Assembly (NCBI GenBank): GCA_027487485.1
Contig: JAIYDN010000019.1
Span: forward strand, 62,001 to 126,000
Direction: 5' to 3'
Length of the DNA stretch: 64,000 nt
From: Planctomycetaceae bacterium
Lineage (GTDB): Bacteria > Planctomycetota > Planctomycetia > Pirellulales > Pirellulaceae
Every line of letters starts with the position of its first letter. Within the stretch, counting starts at the first letter, position 1. Positions 7,101 through 15,908 of the stretch are shown in pieces. The position numbers and the translations under genes are program-made. The notes below the pieces were generated by a model. That model saw nothing but the letters and a program-made list of their open reading frames with translations. It searched no databases and was not told where the DNA came from.

Positions 7101-7676
7101 CTATGCCTCGACTTCAGCCGCCGCGATGACCATAGCGTCGTCCGCACTGCCGGCCCATTGAGGAAGATCCAGCTTGGTGGCTTGCCAACCCGGATGGCAT
7201 AACGAGCCCGTTTTTGGTGAGTCTTTTCCGATGACTCGCCAACGGACGGGGGATGCATTTTCGGGTAGTTCGATGGTTTCGCCTTCCGGGGAATCGACCA
7301 AGTGCTTTAAGCCAAACATGCGATCGAGCACTTTTCGGGAGTCGCGAAGAACATCGCGAGCGGCCGCACCGATCTGAGCGTCGCTGTACGAATCGAGCGA
7401 CTCACCCACCAAGTCCAAAAATCGCGACTCACGTTGCAAGGCGCTCAGCAGAGTCAGGGCGCCATTGCGATCACCCGATTTGGACTTTGTCGGAACCGGG
7501 GATTTTTGTTGTGGTGAGCTAGATATGCTAGCGTTTTCTGATGGAGTCGGGGAGCTGGTTGGCTGCTTTGGATCTGGGGTTGGCGACTTGTTTTCCAGGC
7601 AAGCTTGAACCTGATTCGCCATCCGGCTATTGAAAAGGACCGAGAAAAACGCGCGGAAAGCCAAAAGAAGATGCAT
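7101..7676 (-). CDS. DUF2760 domain-containing protein
   Basis: A 191-residue protein. The N-terminal LAFRAFFSVLFNSRMANQVQ helix is followed by a low-complexity Pro/Ser/Thr linker (about residues 33-65). The C-terminal domain reads ALTLLSALQRESRFLDLVGE, AAARDVLRDSRKVLDRMFGL and ends PQWAGSADDAMVIAAAEVEA. This is the pattern I associate with DUF2760, a family of unknown function seen near Hsp70-like genes in other bacteria; no such gene is present here. It is 27 bases upstream of the beta-RFAP synthase gene on the same strand, so the three genes 7676 to 4894 may form one operon. A promoter should lie in the divergent gap 7677-7867. Confidence 0.7.
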   Translation of the reverse strand: MHLLLAFRAFFSVLFNSRMANQVQACLENKSPTPDPKQPTSSPTPSENASISSSPQQKSPVPTKSKSGDRNGALTLLSALQRESRFLDLVGESLDSYSDAQIGAAARDVLRDSRKVLDRMFGLKHLVDSPEGETIELPENASPVRWRVIGKDSPKTGSLCHPGWQATKLDLPQWAGSADDAMVIAAAEVEA

Positions 7677-7867
7677 GGAAGTAAAGCATTACGGAGAATC
7701 GAAGCACAATCAATTACACCTCATCAATATAGTGCCTGAACCGCACTTGTTGCAGGTGCGGCGTTCTCGGTTTCTATGTTATATTACTGGTCGGGAATGG
7801 GCGGAAACGTGGGTTTTCGCAAATATTCGGAGCTTGAAACGACACGGGGTCGAGGGTCGTAGACTCG

Positions 7868-8833
7868 ATGAATAATTCGAAAGGTAGCCAAGGGGAACCG
7901 CGCAAACGCATTTCCGATTTGTCGTCGCCCGTGGCTCGAAATGCCACCCCACCGAAGATCCCGCCGCCTAAGATTGTTCCGGCCAAAAGCGTTCCCGCTC
8001 AAACCAACTTGCGGGCTCCCCTTCTGCGCGTGCCTCCCTCGTCGAGCGCCAGCCGCGTCGAAAACCAGCGCAACCTGAGCGAGCTACTGTATCAATCCCC
8101 TGGAGTCTGGGCGAATCGCCGTTCCATTCAACAGAGCATAGGAAAGCAAATACTCAATGGCTCGAAGTCGATGGAGGCCCGTAATTTTGCAAGGGTCTCC
8201 AAGCAAGACCTTGAAAACATGGCGGAGGCCTACGATGTCCTGTTTTTTAAAGGGCTGTGCTTGCCTTTGGCACGGTCCTATGGATTGACTTTTCGGCTCA
8301 GTTCCAGAATGACCAGAGCGGGCGGAAAAACCACGCGAACCATCTATCGAGGAACTCGGTCGAGGCCCGGCAAAACGCATTACGAGATTGCTCTCTCGAC
8401 ATCACTTCTTTTTCAGTCTTTCCGTAAGCCTGGCGATACCATTCGCGTCTGCGGCGACGATTGCCCCGATCGGTTGACTGCGATGCAAAGGATTGTGGAG
8501 CACGAATTGGTCCATCTCAGCGAGATGTTGGCCTGGATTCACAGCGATTGTTCCGCCAATCGATTCCAATCGATCGCTCGAAATATGTTTGGCCACACCG
8601 AGCATCGTCACGAGCTGATTACACAGCAAGAACGAGCCGCGAAAGAATTTAATATCAAAGCGGGAACGCACGTTGCGTTTCAATACGAAGGAAAACTACT
8701 TCACGGTATTGTGAACCGAATTACACGCCGAGCGACCATCCTGGTCGAAGATCCACGCGGCACACGGTATAGTAACGGTCAAAGATATCTCAAGTATTAT
8801 GTCCCAATTCAACAACTCCGACCCATTAGTTAA
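7868..8833 (+). CDS. SprT-like zinc metalloprotease domain protein
   Basis: A 321-residue protein. About 110 N-terminal residues are Pro/Ser-rich and probably disordered. The domain begins near residue 112 with YDVLFFKGLCLPL, followed by the zinc-protease helix VEHELVHLSEML (HELVH at 212-216) and a later His cluster (FGHTEHRHEL) that can supply the third ligand. This matches the SprT/Spartan fold, whose best-known members cleave DNA-protein crosslinks; the bacterial role is unproven. The C-terminal 65 residues form a small basic beta domain (GTHVAFQYEGKLLHGIVNRI) that could bind nucleic acid. The rhomboid gene follows after 9 bases, suggesting co-transcription. Confidence 0.7.
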   Translation: MNNSKGSQGEPRKRISDLSSPVARNATPPKIPPPKIVPAKSVPAQTNLRAPLLRVPPSSSASRVENQRNLSELLYQSPGVWANRRSIQQSIGKQILNGSKSMEARNFARVSKQDLENMAEAYDVLFFKGLCLPLARSYGLTFRLSSRMTRAGGKTTRTIYRGTRSRPGKTHYEIALSTSLLFQSFRKPGDTIRVCGDDCPDRLTAMQRIVEHELVHLSEMLAWIHSDCSANRFQSIARNMFGHTEHRHELITQQERAAKEFNIKAGTHVAFQYEGKLLHGIVNRITRRATILVEDPRGTRYSNGQRYLKYYVPIQQLRPIS

Positions 8834-8842
8834 GCATCCTCC

Positions 8843-9793
8843 ATGAGACATTTGACGACCGTATCTGGAAAGTCAACCGCTGAGTCCTTTGTGGCCTACC
8901 TACTGACCCAGGGGATTTCAACGCATGTCGAGCCCATCGCGGCAGCTCAAGACCAATGGGACGTCTGGGTCCGAGACGAAGACAAAAGCGCTCAAGCGAA
9001 GACCATCTTCGAGGAGTTTATGTTGTCTCCCAACGCCCCCAAGTATTCGGACGCCATACGCCAAGCGAAGTCCATACTGCAAGAACAGAAGCAGAAGGAA
9101 TTGGAACGAAGAAGGAACATCCAAACACCTTCGATGCCTTCCAACAGAAACCTATTTGGCAGAGGAATGCCACCGCTGACTCTAACGTTAATTGTGTTGT
9201 GCAGTGCCATTGGGATTTTGAGCGGCTTTCAAAATCCGGGACCGGATAACTGGTTCGGCCGAATCGCTTTGAAGCAATTGAAGTTTGTGGATTTGAGTCT
9301 GTATCTGAAGACAGGCGATCCTGCCGCTTCGTTAAAACTGGGCGAACTATGGCGGATTTTTACACCTGCGTTCCTTCATGGTGATGCAATCCACTTGTTG
9401 CTAAACATGCTGTCGCTGGCTTCCTTAGGCAAGCTTGCCGAACGATTGGAGGGGACCGTCCGTTACGCGATGATTGTTGCAATCGTTGCAATGGCGTCGC
9501 ACTTGCTTCAAGGGTTAATGCCATTGGACTTCTTCGGCTCCCCCAACTTCGTGGGTATCTCCGGTGTCGTTTTTGGACTGCTTGGTTACTTGGGAATGAA
9601 GACAACTCTGCGTCCAGACATCGGATTTCGTCTTGCACCGCAAGCCTACGTGATGACAGGCCTGATCCTTGTTCTCGGGTTCGCAGGAAATGCTACCGGC
9701 TTTGCCCTAGCTAATATGGCGCACCTTGGTGGACTGGTTGCAGGCATTGCTCTTGGATATGTGATGAGCAATCCAAGGTTTGACCGCAGGTAA
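8843..9793 (+). CDS. Rhomboid family intramembrane serine protease (GlpG-like)
   Basis: A 316-residue protein. The first 95 residues resemble the cytosolic GlpG N-terminal domain (SFVAYLLTQGI, DQWDVWVRDED). The membrane domain follows from about 110, with FLHGDAIHLLLNML (His184, Asn188), the catalytic serine in NFVGISGVVFG (Ser240) and the catalytic histidine in NMAHLGGLVAG (His294). It should cleave transmembrane segments within the inner membrane. Both catalytic residues are intact, so an active protease is expected. The gene ends 45 bases before the convergent coaE. Confidence 0.9.
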   Translation: MRHLTTVSGKSTAESFVAYLLTQGISTHVEPIAAAQDQWDVWVRDEDKSAQAKTIFEEFMLSPNAPKYSDAIRQAKSILQEQKQKELERRRNIQTPSMPSNRNLFGRGMPPLTLTLIVLCSAIGILSGFQNPGPDNWFGRIALKQLKFVDLSLYLKTGDPAASLKLGELWRIFTPAFLHGDAIHLLLNMLSLASLGKLAERLEGTVRYAMIVAIVAMASHLLQGLMPLDFFGSPNFVGISGVVFGLLGYLGMKTTLRPDIGFRLAPQAYVMTGLILVLGFAGNATGFALANMAHLGGLVAGIALGYVMSNPRFDRR

Positions 9794-9838
9794 CGGCAGC
9801 ACGACTTGCATTTCACAAACGAATGAATATTCCACTCG

Positions 9839-10489
9839 TCAAGATCTGCCAACATCAGTCCAGCGTTGAAGCATCTTGGTGACTTCCAGCTCCAGGGCGG
9901 CCATGTTTCCGAGATTGACAAGAACGTCTGTGGCATGAGATCGCTTCTCCTCTAGGCTTAACTGGGCAGATTCACGCTGCTGCCATTCATTCCGACTCCA
10001 GCCACGGGATGCCGCCCAAGATTCTCGTAGTTCGGCCGAAGTTTCTACAAACACCACTTTGTTGCAATAGGGAAGCCAACCACCCTCGATCAGTAACGGT
10101 GCGTCGAGCACGATGTATTTCAAACCAGGTTCGAGTCGAAGCGATTGAAGCTGGAGCTTTGCGATCTCGCGAATGCGAGGGTGTACAATCGCCTCTAATT
10201 GCTTACGGCGGTTTGTTGGTTCACCAGAGCTTCCAAAAACCAAGGCTGCAAGTTTTTTGCGATCGATCGCAGGCCCATTGGCAGATCCTGCATCCGAAAA
10301 GATCCCATCGCCAAAGAGTTCACGGAGTTGTTGAATGACACCTGGTTCTTTCAATACACCGTGGGCTATCACATCTGCCAGGAGCACTTTGGCACCTCGC
10401 TTTTGCAGCAATTCTGTCAACGTTGACTTGCCACTCGCGACGCCACCGATGATTCCAATCACGATTGGATATTCATTTTGTTGGTTCAT
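9839..10489 (-). CDS. coaE: Dephospho-CoA kinase
   Basis: A 216-residue protein with the P-loop IIGGVASGKST (about residues 13-23), the LADVIAHGVL segment and YIVLDAPLLIEGGW, the expected CoaE landmarks. It phosphorylates dephospho-CoA, the last step of coenzyme A synthesis, in the cytoplasm. Its ATG overlaps the TGA of polA by four bases (10486-10489), so it is translated from the polA message. Confidence 0.93.
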   Translation of the reverse strand: MNQQNEYPIVIGIIGGVASGKSTLTELLQKRGAKVLLADVIAHGVLKEPGVIQQLRELFGDGIFSDAGSANGPAIDRKKLAALVFGSSGEPTNRRKQLEAIVHPRIREIAKLQLQSLRLEPGLKYIVLDAPLLIEGGWLPYCNKVVFVETSAELRESWAASRGWSRNEWQQRESAQLSLEEKRSHATDVLVNLGNMAALELEVTKMLQRWTDVGRS

Positions 10490-13362
10490 AGCAATTCACA
10501 GCTTGCCCAATTCGGACCATTTTTGATGTCTACTTTCAGCGGAACGTCTAAGGGCAAAACCGTGATCATTTTCTCCCGAACGATGTTCGCAAAACGGTCG
10601 ACATAATCTTCTCGTACCTCGAAGACCAGTTCATCATGAATCTGCAGCAGCATTCTCGCAGGCCAATTCAATGATTTCATTTCCGAACTAATCGCAATCA
10701 TGGCCAGCTTAATCATGTCGGCGGCCGAGCCTTGAATGACGGTATTGATTGCCATCCGCTCCGGTTCAAGAAGTTGTTTTTTCTTATTATCGGGCAAGCT
10801 CTCGTAATCGCGAATACCTCGCAAGATTCTTTTTCGACCGGACATTGTCGTTACATAACCCAAGCTACGGCAGCTCATCAAGGTAGAACTGATAAAATCC
10901 CGCACCCCAGGATACTTTGCGAAGTAGGCATCGATAAAATCGCTCGCGTCCGACCTTGGGATACCCAACGCTTTGGCCAACCCAAACGGGCTTTGGCCAT
11001 AGAGAATTCCAAAACTGATCGCCTTAGCACTGCGTCGCATGTCACTCGTGACTTGGTCCTCCGAGATACCATTGACTTGTGCTGCTACACTCGTGTGAAT
11101 ATCCAAATCGTTTTGAAAAGCTCGGTGCAAGGATGCATCACCGCAGTAGTGGGCTAAAACGCGGAGCTCGATTTGCGAGTAATCGGCGGTCATGAGGCTC
11201 CAATCGGGATCCCGGGGCAAGAAGGCCGATCGGATCGAGCGTCCTTCTGCCGTTCGAACTGGGATGTTCTGCAAATTGGGCTCGACACTACTAAGACGCC
11301 CAGTGGCGGCAATGTCCTGCCTGAACGAAGTGTGGATTCGATTGGTGATAGGGCTGATCAAACGGGGTAGCGATTCCACATAGGTATTGATAAGTTTGGT
11401 CAATTGCCGGTATTCCACAATCTTCGCGGGAAGAGGGTGTTCCGCAGCTAGTTCTTCAAGGACTTCCGCATCCGTGCTGGGCCCCGTCTTTGTTTTCTTG
11501 ACCACGCGCAGACCAAGCTTCTCGAACAGGATGTTGGCAAGCTGTTTGGGACTGTCAGGATTGAACTCCTGTCCAGCCAGTTCCATGATGGTTAAACGCA
11601 ATGCGTCGGCCTGCGACTGAAATTCTCCCCGCAGTTCTTCAAGGCGATCGGTATCGATGCGAATTCCTTCGGATTCCATTTCGGACAGGACGCCGATCAA
11701 CGGTATTTCCAAACGATGCATCACCTCCAGCAAACTTTCTTCTTCCAGTCGATCCTTCATGGGCTTTAGCAATCGGAAGGGGACGTCGACATCTTCGCAG
11801 GCATAAGTCGCAACACGATCGATGGGGACTTGATTCATGGTGATTTGGTCCTTGCCGGTACCAATCAAAGATTCAATGGGGATGTTAGTATGACCAAGCC
11901 AGCGTTTCGCGATATCGTCCAGGCCGTGATTTCTACCCCCTGCGTCCAATAGATAATCGGCCACCATGGTATCGAATCCAATGGTTCGAATCGGCATCCC
12001 GTGAGATCGAAGAACGATGGCATCATACTTGATGTTCTGCCCTACGAAGGTCTTGGTGACATCATCTAAAATCGGCGCAAGATGTTCGCGAACGGTCTTT
12101 AGATCCAAGTGGGAATCACCATCTGGACCAAGGACCGGCAGATAGGCAGCCTGCCCTTCCGCCCATGACAAACTGATACCCACTAGGGCAGCATCACGAG
12201 GGCGAGTAGACGTAGTTTCCGTATCAATCGCGATGACCGAAACATTCTGTAACTTGCCCACCAACGCTTCAAGTTGTTCTACCATGCGAATGGTCTGGTA
12301 GCCTTCGAACGACAACCGAAAGGGTGGCGAGTCATCCAAGTCCTTCAACATAGAAACAAAGGAATCAGACAACTTGCGAAACCCAAGTTCGCGAAACATG
12401 TCCAACGCCTGTTGGCGATCAAAAACCCCTGGGCGCATTTGAGACCAGGGAAGTTCGACTGGGCAATCTCGTTTTAAGCGAACGAGATCACGACTCATCA
12501 TCGCCAAGTGCTGATTGTTTCGCAGATTTTCTCTTTTCTTGTCCCCCGGAACTTGATCTAGATTTGCATAGATCTCGTCCAACGATTCAAACTGGTCCAA
12601 CAACTGCTGCGCGGCCTTAGGTCCAATGGACGGAACCCCCGGAACATTGTCCACCGAATCGCCGACCAGAGACTGGAAATCAACCACTTGCTCGGGCCGA
12701 ATTCCCCATACATTTTTGAGTTCTGGTTCCCCAAACAATTCATTTTTTCGAACGTTCAGCATCTGGATTTGAGGTGACAGCAATTGACGGCAATCTTTGT
12801 CGCTGGTTACCAGTAAAACCCGAGCGCCGTGACCTTGAGCTTGGTCTGCCAAAGTCGCCATGAGATCATCGGCCTCGTATTCGGGCATGGAAATCTTAGG
12901 AACGGCGAGAGTCTCAAGACATCGCTGAATCAAAGGAATTTGATCCCGAAGTCCATCCGGCATGGGCGCACGATTCGCCTTGTATTGGTCATAAATTTCA
13001 TTTCGGAATGTCGGGCCAGATTCGTCGAAGGTGCATACTAAAAAATCAGGTTTCCATTGCTCCAATAGATTCGCTATGTCCCGCAGGAAACCATGAGCCG
13101 CTCCGACCTCGATGCCTTGCGGGCTGGTCATGGTGGGCATGGCATGGAAAACTTGATAAATCAATGAATGTGAATCGACCAAGACAACCAGATCACCCTC
13201 TTGCGGAAAAGGATGCTTAGGTGGCGATGGATTCGAATCCTCAGAATTCGACGTTGGGATAGGACCTGCCGGTGGTTCGGTTTCGGAACTGGTTGGCAAT
13301 GGCTCAAACAATTCATCGAAACCAGCAAGCATAGGTTGAGATTTTGTAGATCGCTTTGCCAT
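10486..13362 (-). CDS. polA: DNA polymerase I
   Basis: A 958-residue, full-length three-domain enzyme. The 5'-3' exonuclease domain begins near residue 58 (LVVLVDSHSLIYQVFHAM, EADDLMATLADQ, LVGDSVDNVPGVPSIGPKAA). The 3'-5' exonuclease keeps the DxE motif (VIAIDTETTSTRP), so proofreading is probably active. The polymerase domain shows TADYSQIELRVLAHYCGD (motif A), RRSAKAISFGILYGQSPFG (motif B) and LLQIHDELVFEV (motif C). It repairs DNA and removes Okazaki primers. The N-terminal 55 residues are an extra Pro-rich extension. The start codon at 13362 gives MAKRSTKSQ; coaE overlaps at the 3' end. Confidence 0.96.
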   Translation of the reverse strand: MAKRSTKSQPMLAGFDELFEPLPTSSETEPPAGPIPTSNSEDSNPSPPKHPFPQEGDLVVLVDSHSLIYQVFHAMPTMTSPQGIEVGAAHGFLRDIANLLEQWKPDFLVCTFDESGPTFRNEIYDQYKANRAPMPDGLRDQIPLIQRCLETLAVPKISMPEYEADDLMATLADQAQGHGARVLLVTSDKDCRQLLSPQIQMLNVRKNELFGEPELKNVWGIRPEQVVDFQSLVGDSVDNVPGVPSIGPKAAQQLLDQFESLDEIYANLDQVPGDKKRENLRNNQHLAMMSRDLVRLKRDCPVELPWSQMRPGVFDRQQALDMFRELGFRKLSDSFVSMLKDLDDSPPFRLSFEGYQTIRMVEQLEALVGKLQNVSVIAIDTETTSTRPRDAALVGISLSWAEGQAAYLPVLGPDGDSHLDLKTVREHLAPILDDVTKTFVGQNIKYDAIVLRSHGMPIRTIGFDTMVADYLLDAGGRNHGLDDIAKRWLGHTNIPIESLIGTGKDQITMNQVPIDRVATYACEDVDVPFRLLKPMKDRLEEESLLEVMHRLEIPLIGVLSEMESEGIRIDTDRLEELRGEFQSQADALRLTIMELAGQEFNPDSPKQLANILFEKLGLRVVKKTKTGPSTDAEVLEELAAEHPLPAKIVEYRQLTKLINTYVESLPRLISPITNRIHTSFRQDIAATGRLSSVEPNLQNIPVRTAEGRSIRSAFLPRDPDWSLMTADYSQIELRVLAHYCGDASLHRAFQNDLDIHTSVAAQVNGISEDQVTSDMRRSAKAISFGILYGQSPFGLAKALGIPRSDASDFIDAYFAKYPGVRDFISSTLMSCRSLGYVTTMSGRKRILRGIRDYESLPDNKKKQLLEPERMAINTVIQGSAADMIKLAMIAISSEMKSLNWPARMLLQIHDELVFEVREDYVDRFANIVREKMITVLPLDVPLKVDIKNGPNWASCELL

Positions 13363-13485
13363 TCAAACAACAATTCTTTAGTGCCAAAAGTGCATCGGTA
13401 TTGGTCGAAAGTCAACCGTAGAAAAACTTAGCTTAACGCTGCAAAGCCAATCGCGAAATCCACTCGAGGACTCCATTGCTCTTAC

Positions 13486-14688
13486 TTATTGTCGCGATTT
13501 TACCTTGCGAAGAACCCGAATCTTATGAGACTCGCTGTCGCCCACGTAGACCGCCCCATCAGAATCAACGAAAATGCCATGCGGTCGAGCCAGCTTGCAA
13601 GTTAGTGGATCGCCATCGGGACCATCACCGCTTTCACCCGTTCCCGCCACCAATTCAAGATTGCCTGTTTTGATGTCAACCATTCGGATGCTATGACTTT
13701 CTGTATCGGCGAGCCAAACATTCCCGTCCTTATCAACTGCAATTCCCTTGGGACCATTCAGTTCAGCATCTTTGGCGGGTCCGCCATTCCCTAAAAAACC
13801 TCTCTTTCCCGTACCTGCAACGTGCTGAATCATCCCGGTTTGGAGATTCATTTGAAACACTTGATTACCTTCGCGGGTCGCCAGCCACAAATGGCCCTTC
13901 TGGTCAAAATCAATAGAACGCGGTCCGTTGATCGATACCCCGGCGATCGGTGCGGAGTCAGGAGTCCTGCCTGGAAAACCAGTGCCACAGAATGTCTCGA
14001 TTCGATGCGGAGCAGTGTCGATGCGGCGAATAACATGGTTACCGATATCACACACATATAATTGGCCGTCAGGACCAAACTGAATGCTGTGCGGTTTATT
14101 GAACTGAGCCGCATTCGCGGGGCCTCCATCCCCGGAATACCCCATTCGACCATTGCCCGCAAAAGTTGAGATCTTCCCTGTCGTTGCATCCATTTTTCGA
14201 ACAACATGGTTCATCATGTCCACAACATAAAGATTGCCGGCCTTGTCGAAACGAAGCTCATGCGGAAGGTCAAAACTGGCGTTGGAAGCCGCTCCACCAT
14301 CACCGTCATATCCTTTGGAACCAGTGCCAGCCATCGTTTCAATTCTGCAATCCTGGCGGATGCGACGAATACGTTGTCCGGTGTATTCACAAAACCAAAT
14401 GCAGCCATCAGGCCCCCGAACCACACCAAACGGGTTATCGAGTTGGGCATGGATTGCCGGCCCGCCGTCACCGCTAAAGCCTTGAATCCCTGTTCCTGCA
14501 ATGGTTTCAATAATCCATTGTGCATTCGACGTACTCGGGGCAAAGAACGTAACGACGACCGCAAATATCCATGGATTTGCTATCTTTGAGCGGAAAGACT
14601 TTCGCAGGGGAACGTTCTGTTTCACGGTTCGTGTGCTTTCCAAAGGTGGATTCAGGCTTCCTAAGACATCATGTTCACAATTCAGCAC
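13486..14688 (-). CDS. Secreted NHL-repeat beta-propeller protein
   Basis: A 400-residue protein with six NHL-type blades marked by the recurring AGTG-x-x-G-x-x-GDGG element (AGTGIQGFSGDGGPA, AGTGSKGYDGDGGAA, AGNGRMGYSGDGGPA, AGTGKRGFLGNGGPA). Each is followed by a hydrophobic strand such as IWFCEYTGQRIRRI or LYVVDMMNHVVRKM. A signal peptide lies near residues 35-56 (NPWIFAVVVTFFAPSTSNAQ). A GTG at 14625 (MKQNVPLRKSFRSK) would place that signal normally, so the true protein may be 379 residues. NHL propellers bind proteins, RNA or ligands; no enzymatic residue is evident. polA starts 123 bases past its stop on the same strand and may be transcribed separately. Confidence 0.8.
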   Translation of the reverse strand: MLNCEHDVLGSLNPPLESTRTVKQNVPLRKSFRSKIANPWIFAVVVTFFAPSTSNAQWIIETIAGTGIQGFSGDGGPAIHAQLDNPFGVVRGPDGCIWFCEYTGQRIRRIRQDCRIETMAGTGSKGYDGDGGAASNASFDLPHELRFDKAGNLYVVDMMNHVVRKMDATTGKISTFAGNGRMGYSGDGGPANAAQFNKPHSIQFGPDGQLYVCDIGNHVIRRIDTAPHRIETFCGTGFPGRTPDSAPIAGVSINGPRSIDFDQKGHLWLATREGNQVFQMNLQTGMIQHVAGTGKRGFLGNGGPAKDAELNGPKGIAVDKDGNVWLADTESHSIRMVDIKTGNLELVAGTGESGDGPDGDPLTCKLARPHGIFVDSDGAVYVGDSESHKIRVLRKVKSRQ

Positions 14689-14824
14689 GAACTGCGAGTC
14701 GGACGATTCTCGGTTATGGAGCGGTATTCTGAGTCAAAAAGCCATTCTTGCAAGTTGAACCAGTTGCGCGTTACAATGCGATCGGTAATTTGGTTCTCGA
14801 GTATCATCAATATGGAGTTACATC

Positions 14825-15166
14825 ATGGGAAAGCTGTTAGGTTTTGGATTGCTTATGTTGGCGATGGTCGCTGCAATGGGGCAACAGCAAGTTAGCCAAG
14901 CTAAGGATTGCTGTGTCAAACCCGTCTGCTGCGTTCCACCACCACCGCCACCAGTGGCAGTATCTTGGTGCGTCGAAGATCCTTGCACATGCTGCAAGTA
15001 CACCGTCACCGCTTGCTTGCCCGCATGCTGCGAATGCGAGACACCATGCCTCGTGGGCTGGAAACCAGGCCTATTGGGACGCAAGATTTTGACCTACAAG
15101 TTCGCTTGTGGCGAATGCGTCGATGTTGTCATCACCAAGCACGGCAAGACAATTGTTCGCGACTAG
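14825..15166 (+). CDS. Small cysteine-rich secreted protein of unknown function
   Basis: A 113-residue protein. A signal peptide (MGKLLGFGLLMLAMVAAMG, cleavage likely after SQA) precedes a mature part with about 17 cysteines in pairs and clusters (DCCVKPVCCVPPPPPP, DPCTCCKYTV, LPACCECETPC), then a cysteine-poor end (RKILTYKFACGECVDVVITK). The spacing suggests a disulfide-knotted or metal-binding exported protein. I do not recognise a named family. GGAG lies eight bases before the ATG, and a strong terminator follows at 15196, so it is probably a single-gene transcript. Confidence 0.75.
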   Translation: MGKLLGFGLLMLAMVAAMGQQQVSQAKDCCVKPVCCVPPPPPPVAVSWCVEDPCTCCKYTVTACLPACCECETPCLVGWKPGLLGRKILTYKFACGECVDVVITKHGKTIVRD

Positions 15167-15195
15167 TCTTTGACTCCGTCACAAGGCAAACTAAC

Positions 15196-15226
15196 AAAAC
15201 GTCGCTCTTTTTGAGCGACGTTTTTT
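15196..15226 (+). terminator. Rho-independent terminator after the Cys-rich gene
   Basis: AAAACGTCGCTC (15196-15207), loop TTTTT, GAGCGACGTTTTTT (15213-15226): a perfect stem with a T-run directly after. It lies 30 bases past the stop codon at 15166 and 43 bases before the flavodoxin gene. Confidence 0.9.
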
Positions 15227-15269
15227 ATGGACTTTATTCATTTCCTTTTTCTGTCAAAAGTGCTTTCTT

Positions 15270-15839
15270 ATGCCATCCGTAGCAATCGTTTATTTTTCTG
15301 TCTCAGGCCACACACAACAAGTTGCAGAAGCGGTTGCCGAAGGCGCGAAGTCCGTCCCTGGAACGGAGGTATCACTACTTCGCATCGTGGGCGAGGACAT
15401 TGTCAACGGTCGCTGGAAGAATGACTCCATCACCAACGCTCTGAACGCCGCTGATGCGATTGTGTTTGGTACACCAACCTACATGGGCGGATATGCTGCT
15501 CAATTCAAAACATTCATCGACGCCTGCGGGGGGATCTGGTACCAGCAAGGCTGGAAGGACAAGATAGGTGCGGCCTTCACGCACTCCCAAGGGCTTTCAG
15601 GAGACAAGCTGAACACCTTGGTGGGGCTGATGATCAATGCCATGCAGCATGGAATGGTTTGGGTGGGAACGAGCGTAATGCCCGAAGGATCAACGCCCGA
15701 GAAAACAAATCGTCTGTCAAGCTACACCGGGGCCATGGCCCAGTCCAATATGGACCAACCCAATATCGGTCCTGGGGATCGTCAAACAGCCGTGATCTTG
15801 GGTAAGAGAGTTGCTGAAGCAGCAGCGCGATGGGTGTAG
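15270..15839 (+). CDS. Flavodoxin-fold NAD(P)H:quinone oxidoreductase-like protein (WrbA type)
   Basis: A 189-residue protein. The FMN phosphate loop is YFSVSGHTQQVAEAV (residues 8-22). FGTPTYMGGYAAQFKTFID and FTHSQGLSGDKLNTL are the FMN isoalloxazine-contact loops seen in WrbA and related flavoproteins. The expected role is two-electron reduction of quinones using NAD(P)H in the cytoplasm. It is slightly shorter than canonical WrbA (about 198 residues), so a neighbouring flavodoxin-like family is possible. The preceding terminator isolates it from the Cys-rich gene. Confidence 0.8.
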   Translation: MPSVAIVYFSVSGHTQQVAEAVAEGAKSVPGTEVSLLRIVGEDIVNGRWKNDSITNALNAADAIVFGTPTYMGGYAAQFKTFIDACGGIWYQQGWKDKIGAAFTHSQGLSGDKLNTLVGLMINAMQHGMVWVGTSVMPEGSTPEKTNRLSSYTGAMAQSNMDQPNIGPGDRQTAVILGKRVAEAAARWV

Positions 15840-15908
15840 AACACCTGCAAGATGGAACATCCCCTCAACTAGAACCACGGCACAACCGTGCGTTCGAGAA
15901 CTTCTAGT

